From SIG701 sp045544955 (GTDB taxonomy: Bacteria > Bacillota > Clostridia > Oscillospirales > CAG-272), in NCBI GenBank assembly GCA_045544955.1, contig JAZPZY010000042.1:62001-126000 (forward strand): DNA of 64,000 bases. Direction: 5' to 3'. A model generated the notes under the pieces. The model was not told the origin of the DNA. It searched no databases and saw nothing but the letters and a program-made list of their open reading frames with translations. Of this stretch, positions 51,204 through 57,470 are shown in pieces (position 1 is the stretch's first letter; each line of letters opens with the position of its first letter). The position numbers and the translations under genes are program-made.

Positions 51204-51330
51204 GGCTCCCTTGTGTAAAGGGAGCTGTCACCGAAGGTGACTGAGGGATTGTTTTAGAATAAACTTTTGCGTTCTTACAATCCCTCCGTCTCGCTTACGC
51301 GAGCCACCTCCCTTTACACAAGGGAGGCTC
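51204..51330. repeat. MITE-like palindromic repeat
   Basis: About 127 bases. The left arm begins GGCTCCCTTGTGTAAAGGGA and the right arm ends with its near-perfect reverse complement (CTCCCTTTACACAAGGGAGG...). Nested inside are further inverted parts, GAGGGATTGT with ACAATCCCTC, and two small hairpins (TCACCGAAGGTGA; TCGCTTACGCGA). No transposase is encoded. The form is that of a miniature inverted-repeat element that forms a long hairpin. I have an impression of similar sequences in other gut Clostridia but cannot check it. Confidence 0.75.
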
Positions 51331-51393
51331 ATTACCGCCCGACAATTCACCTGAAAGGTGTAACACACTATACCTTGCAGGCAAGGACGTGTG

Positions 51394-51429
51394 AAAAGGA
51401 GTACGAACAAGATCGTCCGTACTCCTTTT
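51394..51429. terminator. Hairpin terminator upstream of the PQ-loop-like gene end
   Basis: A 12-bp stem (51394-51405 with 51418-51429) with A and T ends lies 65 bases beyond the stop of the 51494-51817 gene. It may serve either direction. Confidence 0.8.
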
Positions 51430-51493
51430 GGCTTTGCGGCAGGTATAAACCTGCTTTATGGAAGGCACCCTTTCGGCAGTCTTTTCTTTTCGT

Positions 51494-51817
51494 TTACTTC
51501 CCTTCGGCCGCATCCCGCTGGCGGTCCAGTTTTGCGTTGCGGAAATACAACGCCACGTCGATGCAGATCATCACACTGTTCAAAATATAGAAGAAGCTGC
51601 TGAGGAAGAAAATGAATCCGGCAGCACCGTGTCCGAACTCGATGATCTTACGGGCGATGCCAAACGCATAGCCCAGCAGAAGAAACAGTTCAAACACCAA
51701 ACTCTTGCCCTTGGCGGTCCGGGAAATGAGCGACTTGCGGATGGAAACGGGCCAGGAAAGGCCAAAGCAAAAGATAGTCAAAGCCTCCAGAAGATCGGTA
51801 ATCGGAAAAGCGTCCAT
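51494..51817 (-). CDS. Small membrane protein, PQ-loop/SemiSWEET-like
   Basis: The 107-residue protein has three to four hydrophobic segments: LLEALTIFCFGLSWPVSIRKSLISRTAKGKSLVFELFLLLGYAFGIARKI, then GFIFFLSSFFYILNSVMICIDVALYFRN. A WPVS...TAKGKS arrangement recalls a PQ-loop helix pair as in SemiSWEET transporters. That relationship is tentative. It lies 51 bases downstream of a DMT transporter gene on the same strand, following rex and fumC. The function is unknown. A frame in another phase over the same bases is a shadow. Confidence 0.78.
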   Translation of the reverse strand: MDAFPITDLLEALTIFCFGLSWPVSIRKSLISRTAKGKSLVFELFLLLGYAFGIARKIIEFGHGAAGFIFFLSSFFYILNSVMICIDVALYFRNAKLDRQRDAAEGK

Positions 51818-51868
51818 AGTTGTAAATCCTTTCGAAAAAAATATTTTTAATAATTTTGCACAGTTTTA

Positions 51869-52747
51869 TTATCCGGCCTTTTTCGCTTTCTCTTTATCGT
51901 TCAGCTGGATGCATATTCCCAGAATGATTACGACAAGACCGGCAACGGCAGTCAGCGTGATCTCTTCCTTCAGGAAAATGCAGGTCCAGACGCCGGAAAG
52001 AAAAGGCGTTATGTAAGCAAGGTTGGAAATTTTTGCGGTCGTTCCCAGCTCCAGTGCCATTACCCACAGGGTATTGGCGATCGCCACGGTGAAAATGCCG
52101 TTCCACAGAAAACCTGCCATCTGCTCCGGGCGAGCCAGGAACAGATCCCCGTTTACCTCGTTGATCACGGTGGTGATGGCGAAGGTGGCGAAATAGCTCA
52201 CCATAAGAGACAGGGTTTTGGGATAGTGCATTTTCTGATTCAGTGCGGTAAAGATGCCGTAGGAAACCGCGCCCAGCATGCAGAAGCCTGCCCCCAGCAG
52301 GGATCTTCCGTCAAATCGGCCGGCACCGCCCACCACAATTCCCACGCCTAAAAAGGAAACGAAGATCGCCACGCATTTCCGTACGGTCAGCCGCTCCTTC
52401 AGAATGATGCAGGCGAACAGCACGCTCATGATGGGCCAGAGGTAATTGATAATAAACGCCTGGGACGCCGGCAGGATATCCGTGCCGGAATAATAAAACA
52501 TATAGTAAAAGAACGTGCCCGGCAGGCCGATCCCTGCCATAATGAGATAATCCTTGATTCTGTATTCCTTATGTTTTTTGAAGTTGCCCTGGCACAGATT
52601 CAGAATCAGCAGAAACACGCCGGCGATGATGGCATTCATCCACAACAGCTGGAAGCTGTTCAAGGAGCCCAAAAGCAGCTTGCACGTAGTCGCCACGGTA
52701 GACCAGCAGAAAATGGATACGGCGGCGTAAAAATAAGATTTTTTCAT
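51869..52747 (-). CDS. EamA/DMT-superfamily transporter
   Basis: From ATG 52747 (GGGAG upstream) the protein has 292 residues and ten predicted helices. The first repeat begins KSYFYAAVSIFCWSTVATTCKLLLGSLNSFQLLWMNAII. A GTFFYYMFYYSGTDILPASQAFIINYLWPIMSVLFACIILKERLTVRK block ends the first EamA domain. The second ends ISNLAYITPFLSGVWTCIFLKEEITLTAVAGLVVIILGI. DMT exporters of amino acids look like this. The gene follows fumC by 25 bases, so it is probably in the rex-fumC transcript. The frame upstream of 52747 is open but overlaps the fumC end. Confidence 0.9.
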   Translation of the reverse strand: MKKSYFYAAVSIFCWSTVATTCKLLLGSLNSFQLLWMNAIIAGVFLLILNLCQGNFKKHKEYRIKDYLIMAGIGLPGTFFYYMFYYSGTDILPASQAFIINYLWPIMSVLFACIILKERLTVRKCVAIFVSFLGVGIVVGGAGRFDGRSLLGAGFCMLGAVSYGIFTALNQKMHYPKTLSLMVSYFATFAITTVINEVNGDLFLARPEQMAGFLWNGIFTVAIANTLWVMALELGTTAKISNLAYITPFLSGVWTCIFLKEEITLTAVAGLVVIILGICIQLNDKEKAKKAG

Positions 52748-52772
52748 ACGGTCATTCTCCCTTTTGATAGGC

Positions 52773-54149
52773 TTACACCATCTGTTCCGGATGGAACACT
52801 TCATCAAACCGTTCTGCCGTGAGGAAGCCCAACGCCACGCAGGCCTCTTTCAGGGAAATGTTTTCCCTGAACGCTTTTTTCACCGTTTTGGCGGCGTTTT
52901 CATAGCCAATATACGGATTCAGTGCCGTCACCAGCATGAGAGAATTGTGCAGATTACGGTGCATCTTTTCCCGGTTGGCCACGATGCCCGACGCACAGTT
53001 TTTATTGAAGGAAACGATCGCCTCTGCCATCAGCCGGGCTGACTGCAGAAAATTGTAGATGCACACGGGCATAAACACGTTCAGTTCAAAATTTCCCTGG
53101 GATGCCGCCATACCGACGGCAACGTCGTTGCCCATCACCTGCACGGCCACCATAGTCACCGCCTCGCACTGGGTGGGATTCACCTTACCGGGCATAATGG
53201 AGGAGCCAGGCTCGTTTTCCGGGATGAAGATCTCCCCCAGTCCCACCCGGGGACCGGACGCCAAAAAGCGTATATCGTTGGCGATCTTCATCATATCAGC
53301 GGCCAGTGCCTTGATGGCCCCGTGGGCAAACACCAGCTCATCTTTCGAGGTGAGTGCGTGAAATTTGTTTCCGGCAGTAACAAACGGCTTGCCGGTGAGT
53401 TTTGCGATCTCTGCCGCCACGGCGGTATCAAAGCCCGGTGGGGCGTTCAGTCCCGTGCCCACAGCCGTACCGCCCAATGCCAGCTCGTACAGCGGCTTTA
53501 CGGACATCCGAAGCAGTTCCGCATCTCGCTGAAGGCTTGTACGCCAACCGCTGATCTCCTGACTGAATTTGATAGGGGTGGCATCCTGCAAATGGGTGCG
53601 TCCGCTTTTTACGATGCCCTCATTTTCCGCTTCCAGGCGAAGGAAGGTGTCGATCAATTCCTCCACCGCCGGGAGCAGGCGATCCTCCAGTGCCAGCACG
53701 GCGGAAATATGCATAGCCGTGGGAAACGTATCGTTGGAGGACTGGCTCATGTTGATATCATCGTTGGGATGAAGCAACTTTTCGCCGGCGATCTGATTGC
53801 CGCGGTTCGCAATGACTTCGTTGGCATTCATGTTGGATTGGGTGCCGGATCCTGTCTGCCACACCACCAGCGGAAAATGCCCGTTCAACTCACCGCTTAT
53901 CACCTCGTCACAGGCGGCGGTGATCGCTGCCAGTTTCTGCTCCGTCATTTTCTCCGGCTTCAAAGCGTGATTGGCAAGGGCGGCGGCTTTCTTCAGTATG
54001 CCGAAGGCATGGGTGATCTCCCGGGGCATGGTTTCGACGCCTACGCCGATCTCAAAATTTTCACGGCTGCGCTGGGTCTGTGCCGCCCACAAGCGGTCGG
54101 CCGGCACCTTCACCTCACCCATCGAGTCGTGCTCTATACGGTATTCCAT
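52773..54149 (-). CDS. fumC: Class II fumarate hydratase
   Basis: The 458-residue protein is a fumarase/aspartase superfamily member. It has EVKVPADRLWAAQTQRSRENFEIG, VWQTGSGTQSNMNANEVIANRG, SQSSNDTFPTAMHISA and GRTHLQDATPIKFSQEISGW. TAVGTGLNAPPGF and the signature PGSSIMPGKVNPTQCEAVTMVA complete the set. The HNDDINMSQSSND-like region and catalytic Ser in GSSIMPGK are intact. Class II fumarase interconverts fumarate and malate without an Fe-S cluster. It lies 78 bases after rex on the same strand, which fits NADH-responsive control. The Shine-Dalgarno is GGGAG. Confidence 0.95.
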   Translation of the reverse strand: MEYRIEHDSMGEVKVPADRLWAAQTQRSRENFEIGVGVETMPREITHAFGILKKAAALANHALKPEKMTEQKLAAITAACDEVISGELNGHFPLVVWQTGSGTQSNMNANEVIANRGNQIAGEKLLHPNDDINMSQSSNDTFPTAMHISAVLALEDRLLPAVEELIDTFLRLEAENEGIVKSGRTHLQDATPIKFSQEISGWRTSLQRDAELLRMSVKPLYELALGGTAVGTGLNAPPGFDTAVAAEIAKLTGKPFVTAGNKFHALTSKDELVFAHGAIKALAADMMKIANDIRFLASGPRVGLGEIFIPENEPGSSIMPGKVNPTQCEAVTMVAVQVMGNDVAVGMAASQGNFELNVFMPVCIYNFLQSARLMAEAIVSFNKNCASGIVANREKMHRNLHNSLMLVTALNPYIGYENAAKTVKKAFRENISLKEACVALGFLTAERFDEVFHPEQMV

Positions 54150-54227
54150 GTTTTTCTCCCTGTTTCTCTCGTATCGTCAGCCCGTGAGCTGTTTTTTCAA
54201 ACTGCCGCTACTGGCGCCGTATTCCCA

Positions 54228-54887
54228 TCAGGAAAACAGATCCGCCCCCTGTGCCTGCTTGACCGATTCATCTGCCATTTTATGCAGATGCGCCAGCGAC
54301 AGAGCCAGATTCTCTTCCTGCAGAACCACGTGCGGCGGCACTTCCAGATGAATGGGAGCAAAACTCCAGATTGCCCGGATCCCCGCCCGGATCAGTCGGT
54401 CGCAAACGTCCTGTGCGGCAGCGGCAGGAACAGCGATTACGCCGATACGGATCCTCTCCCGGTGACAGAAGGTCTCCAGCTCTTCAAGGGGATAGATCCG
54501 TTTCCCCTGGTCAGAACAGCCGCATTTTTCGCCGTCGCTGTCGAACCCTGCCACGATCTCCACGCCGAAGCCCGCAAATCCGTCGTAATCCAGTATAGCA
54601 CCGCCCAGTTTGCCGGCGCCCACAATTACCGCACGGCTGCACTCGCTGCCGCCAAGATACCGTTCAATGCTTTCGATCAGATCCTCGGTGACGTATCCCA
54701 CCTTGGGCTTTCCGGCACCGCTGACTACGCTCAGATCCTTACGCACCTGTACCTCCCCGTAACCAAGGGCTCGGGAAATCGCGGTGGCAGACACCGTTTT
54801 CTTTTCGGGAAGCATTCTTTGCAGATAACTCAGATATTCCGGCAGCCGCCCAAGCGTTGCCCGTGTAACGGTACGAATCTGTTTCAT
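54228..54887 (-). CDS. rex: Redox-sensing transcriptional repressor Rex
   Basis: The protein has 219 residues from ATG 54887 (GGGAGG upstream). An N-terminal winged helix (about 1-80: TRATLGRLPEYLSYLQRML...ISRALGYGEVQVRKDLSVVSGAGKPKVGY) is followed by a Rossmann NAD(H) domain opening AVIVGAGKLGGAILDY. A C-terminal helix used in domain swapping ends the protein. Rex binds DNA when NADH is low and represses fermentation genes. The glycine-rich loop has Lys where many Rex have Asn (GAGNLG). No clear full Rex operator was found near its own promoter. It is first in the rex-fumC-DMT order. Confidence 0.95.
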   Translation of the reverse strand: MKQIRTVTRATLGRLPEYLSYLQRMLPEKKTVSATAISRALGYGEVQVRKDLSVVSGAGKPKVGYVTEDLIESIERYLGGSECSRAVIVGAGKLGGAILDYDGFAGFGVEIVAGFDSDGEKCGCSDQGKRIYPLEELETFCHRERIRIGVIAVPAAAAQDVCDRLIRAGIRAIWSFAPIHLEVPPHVVLQEENLALSLAHLHKMADESVKQAQGADLFS

Positions 54888-54956
54888 ACTGTTTCCTCCC
54901 ACCTGTTTATTCGGCAGTAAGTTTCTGAAAAAAGCCGTGATTCGCTCATAGGTTAC

Positions 54957-54985
54957 ATTATAGCACACTTTTCTTTTGATTGCAA
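54957..54985 (-). promoter_or_regulatory. Promoter of rex
   Basis: The minus strand reads TTGCAA (54985-54980), a 17-base spacer and TATAAT (54962-54957), leaving about 65 bases to ATG 54887. Confidence 0.82.
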
Positions 54986-55110
54986 TCATCTCCACTATAT
55001 TTCGATGCTGTTTTTATCGATATAATCTTGAGCGAATAATCTGCAGGAGAAGGAGACTATACTGAACTGCCTATTTGACGAAAATTTCCGAATATTTTTT
55101 GATTTAACTA

Positions 55111-55139
55111 TTGACAAAAAAAGAATGTTATGATACAAT
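55111..55139 (+). promoter_or_regulatory. Promoter of the tRNA-Met-tRNA-Glu pair
   Basis: TTGACA (55111-55116), a 17-base spacer and TACAAT (55134-55139) lie 45 bases before tRNA-Met. Confidence 0.9.
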
Positions 55140-55184
55140 AATTAAGCGATTGCGAAAGCAGTCGCAAAACAACTGAAAACTGAT

Positions 55185-55261
55185 GGCGGAGTAGCTCAGC
55201 TGGCCAGAGCATCCGGTTCATACCCGGCAGGTCACAGGTTCAAATCCCGTCTCCGCTACCA
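55185..55261 (+). tRNA. tRNA-Met (CAU, elongator)
   Basis: The 77-nt gene with encoded CCA folds as a cloverleaf: acceptor GGCGGAG/CTCCGCT (one G-T), D-arm GCTC/GAGC, anticodon loop TTCATAC and T-loop TTCAAAT. The body resembles Firmicutes elongator tRNA-Met. It lacks the mismatched first pair of initiator tRNA and differs from the tRNA-Ile2 at 32165. Confidence 0.92.
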
Positions 55262-55263
55262 TC

Positions 55264-55290
55264 TACGACCTCGATTTTATCGAGGTCGTA
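55264..55290 (+). terminator. Perfect hairpin between tRNA-Met and tRNA-Glu
   Basis: An 11-bp perfect stem (55264-55274 with 55280-55290) with a TTTTA loop. There is no T-run after it, so it may be a processing signal rather than a full terminator. Confidence 0.6.
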
Positions 55291-55295
55291 TTGAT

Positions 55296-55370
55296 GGCCC
55301 GGTGGTCAAGCGGCTAAGACACCGCCCTTTCACGGCGGTAACACGGGTTCGATTCCCGTCCGGGTCACCA
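55296..55370 (+). tRNA. tRNA-Glu (UUC)
   Basis: The 75-nt gene with encoded CCA has acceptor GGCCCGG/CCGGGTC, anticodon stem CCGCC/GGCGG with loop CTTTCAC (anticodon TTC), and T-arm ACGGG TTCGATT CCCGT. It ends at 55370. Its 3' part from 55351 is repeated at 55516-55537 (22 bases identical), the junction of element 2. Confidence 0.95.
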
Positions 55371-55515
55371 AAGAAGAACCGTCCGAACAATGTTCGGACG
55401 GTTCTTCTTTCGTTATTCGCCACCGGATTGAACCCCTCAAATCCGCAGGATTTGATAGTGCGAGTGCACCGCTGACATAAACTGCCCGATTTTATAGGCA
55501 CTCGCACGGGGTTCA
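55351..55515 (+). mobile_element. tRNA-linked structured element 2 (in tRNA-Glu)
   Basis: Seen: the tRNA-Glu T-loop TTC is followed by a 22-base 3' end (55351-55372), a long terminator (55371-55409) and a spacer with ACCG. Then GAACCCC (55430-55436), T, a 17-nt hairpin (55438-55454), ATA, a 10-bp stem with a 30-nt loop (55458-55507), GGGGTTC (55508-55514), A (55515) and the exact 22 bases again (55516-55537). The layout and every spacing match element 1 at 32022-32184, while the stem sequences differ and stay paired. Insertion into the T-loop with rebuilding of the tRNA is the inference. No protein is encoded. It could be a recombination site, a nonautonomous mobile element or a structured RNA. 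Confidence 0.75.
55371..55409 (+). terminator. Terminator of tRNA-Glu
   Basis: A 19-bp perfect stem (55371-55389 with 55391-55409) starts right after the CCA and lies within element 2. Confidence 0.92.
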
Positions 55516-55540
55516 GATTCCCGTCCGGGTCACCAAACGT

Positions 55541-55586
55541 AACAAATCCGAACTATTTCGTAAATCGAAATTGGTTCGGATTTGTT
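55541..55586 (+). terminator. Terminator after element 2
   Basis: A 13-bp stem (55541-55553 with 55574-55586) is followed by four more T, following the repeated tRNA-Glu end by a few bases. It may be the tRNA's original terminator. Confidence 0.85.
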
Positions 55587-55621
55587 TTTTACTATAATTA
55601 TTCGAATTAATGCTAATAGAA

Positions 55622-55659
55622 CACCGCCGAGAGCGACCAAACGGTTACTCTCGGCGGTG
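55622..55659 (-). terminator. Terminator of the 554-residue sigma-factor gene
   Basis: A 12-bp stem (55622-55633 with 55648-55659) is nearly identical, loop included, to the hairpin at 57430-57462 after the other sigma gene. Confidence 0.88.
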
Positions 55660-55664
55660 AAATA

Positions 55665-57329
55665 TTAGATCACTAAATAAGCCCCCAACATCTGTTTGTT
55701 GTTATCCTTGTCAAAGGTTAAATAGCCTTGTCTGATAGCTTCTTCCAAGACCGCGCCGCGCATTGAAAAAATGTTAACGCAAGCGTGATCGATTTGAAAT
55801 TCATCCTCTTTCAAGAATTCGGGAATTTCTTTATAAATCTGTTCTCGGCAGAACAAATAGTGACGAGTCGCTATTTCCGTTGCTTTATGGCGAAGCGCCT
55901 CAAATTGTTCTCGTATCTCCTTTGGCATTTTGCTTGATTTGTTTTTGCGCATAACCATAATGGCGGGAATATAACCATCATCAGTCTTTTTGATATATCC
56001 ATAAGATTCTAATCTGTTTAGAATAGACTTATCAATATCTGCGCTCTTGCCCTCGGCAACCGCAACCATTGCTTGCCCGTCCGCATAGGTAAGAACCGGT
56101 GGTGTGCGATTTTCAATTCCGCAATACTTGAAGCGGAATTGACGGAACATAATTTCGGGCAAATCCTTTTCGTTGGGGCATGAAACACATCCGCTAAGAC
56201 CCACATGTTTGGGCTCATCGCCGTGATGGATTTCCATACCAAGCAAATCCCATTCGCCACCATTAGGACGGATAGTATGTCCCCATGGACCAATATTAGG
56301 AACATCTTTGGCGTTTTTATTAAAAGGCTTAAGGGTATCAAAAGATACGTTATCAGCTTCGATCATAAGAAGCGCCCACTTCATATCCTCATAGCTTTGA
56401 TAACCTTCATGCCAATTAGGTGCATTTTTGTTTGACCACTCAATATTATACTCCATCGTGTCAATGATCGCCTTTGTAAGCTCAGGAGCAATCCCACGCA
56501 CATGTGCACAAATCTTTTCTTGTGCTTCCGCACTCACAATAAAAATGTTGGTTTCGTATTTATTGCCATTTTTCTTCATCAATGTAGCATCTACAAGTGT
56601 AGATAGTTCTTCTTCCATATACGGAAGAGCTACTCCCACCTCCATTGCAAGTTCTTCTGCCGTTGCAGGTGTTCTATATGCTGCAAGCATAATGTTTTTG
56701 CTGAGAGAACGCGAAACATAAATTCCGGGTTCGCCATTTGCCCCATGTAACCCATTAACCCAAAATGCAATATTTTCGGGATTATAGCTTAATTTTCCAA
56801 ATTCTCTTGCCATGTCCATACCTTCTTTCAATATTTCTCGTGCACGGAGAAGCCGTGACTTCACCGTATTTGTGGGAAGCGAGAGCGATTCTGCAATCTC
56901 ACGAACATTTTTGTTTTCTATGTAATAGGCAACAACGATGTTACGATAATCACTTTTGATGAATGCCAGCTCGCGCCGAAGCAGAGCCTTTTGCTCTGTA
57001 TGTATCATTTCATCAAGGATACTTTCGCTTTCGTCTTCAATTTCATAGTCGCCGATATCGGAACCGGTTACCGATTCGTTTCGACTATGTTTTGCTTTTG
57101 CCCATACGGAATAACGGTTGTGCGCGATCTGCCATACCCACGCCGAAAAACTTGTAGGAATCGTGCCTTTATTCAAAGCCGTGATGATCTGAAGTGCAAT
57201 GTCCTGTGTCAGATCTTCCGCTTCAATGTGGCTGCCGGTCTTCTTCAAGCAGAAGTAAAACAGCTTCTCCATATAATTTTCGGCAAACTCATTGATAAGC
57301 CGATCACGTATTTCGTTCGTTTCTTGCAT
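55665..57329 (-). CDS. ECF sigma factor with large C-terminal winged-helix/sensor extension
   Basis: From ATG 57329 (AAGGAGG upstream) the protein has 554 residues. Sigma2 (about 15-80: EKLFYFCLKKTGSHIEAEDLTQDIALQIITAL...FSAWVWQIAHNRYSVW) and sigma4 (about 115-165: RNIVVAYYIENKNVREIAESLSLPTNTVKSRLLRAREIL) are followed by about 380 residues. These include a winged-helix-like part (TPATAEELAMEVGVALPYMEEELSTLVDATLMKK) and a region with GCVSCPNEKDLPEIMFRQFRFKYCG. The extension is unknown to me as a named domain. No anti-sigma gene is near, so it may carry its own control. The gene is AT-rich and its terminator matches that of the next sigma gene. Confidence 0.9.
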   Translation of the reverse strand: MQETNEIRDRLINEFAENYMEKLFYFCLKKTGSHIEAEDLTQDIALQIITALNKGTIPTSFSAWVWQIAHNRYSVWAKAKHSRNESVTGSDIGDYEIEDESESILDEMIHTEQKALLRRELAFIKSDYRNIVVAYYIENKNVREIAESLSLPTNTVKSRLLRAREILKEGMDMAREFGKLSYNPENIAFWVNGLHGANGEPGIYVSRSLSKNIMLAAYRTPATAEELAMEVGVALPYMEEELSTLVDATLMKKNGNKYETNIFIVSAEAQEKICAHVRGIAPELTKAIIDTMEYNIEWSNKNAPNWHEGYQSYEDMKWALLMIEADNVSFDTLKPFNKNAKDVPNIGPWGHTIRPNGGEWDLLGMEIHHGDEPKHVGLSGCVSCPNEKDLPEIMFRQFRFKYCGIENRTPPVLTYADGQAMVAVAEGKSADIDKSILNRLESYGYIKKTDDGYIPAIMVMRKNKSSKMPKEIREQFEALRHKATEIATRHYLFCREQIYKEIPEFLKEDEFQIDHACVNIFSMRGAVLEEAIRQGYLTFDKDNNKQMLGAYLVI

Positions 57330-57392
57330 TTTCTCGCCTCCTTTCATTCATATAGTGTGGCATTTTTGAATTCGGGTGCATTGGTTTATAAA

Positions 57393-57421
57393 ATTATACC
57401 ATAGAATTATGAATTAGTCTA
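57393..57421 (-). promoter_or_regulatory. Promoter of the 554-residue sigma-factor gene
   Basis: The minus strand reads TAGACT (57421-57416), a 17-base spacer and TATAAT (57398-57393). The -35 TAGAC is shared with the promoter at 60728-60756. Confidence 0.72.
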
Positions 57422-57429
57422 TAACGAAA

Positions 57430-57462
57430 CCGCCGAGAGCGACCAACGGTCACTCTCGGCGG
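57430..57462 (-). terminator. Terminator of the 1053-residue sigma-factor gene
   Basis: A 10-bp stem (57430-57439 with 57453-57462) with loop CGACCAACGGTCA, almost the same sequence as the hairpin at 55622-55659. Confidence 0.88.
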
Positions 57463-57470
57463 CTGCGTTA

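Larger units (their letters stand above)
51132..51493. other. Intergenic region holding a palindromic repeat and a terminator
   Basis: The 362 bases contain the MITE-like palindrome (51204-51330) and a terminator hairpin (51394-51429). Short frames across them have no Shine-Dalgarno and translate the palindrome, so they are not genes. Confidence 0.7.

Noticed and set aside
51267..51590. A 107-residue frame across the palindromic repeat
   Set aside because: It is translated repeat sequence and crosses a terminator.
55277..55507. A 76-residue frame antisense to tRNA-Glu
   Set aside because: Most of it is the complement of the tRNA and of element 2.
55351..55537. Boundary of a large integrated element or prophage at tRNA-Glu
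   Set aside because: The two repeat copies are only 165 bases apart, and no integrase or phage gene is in the window.
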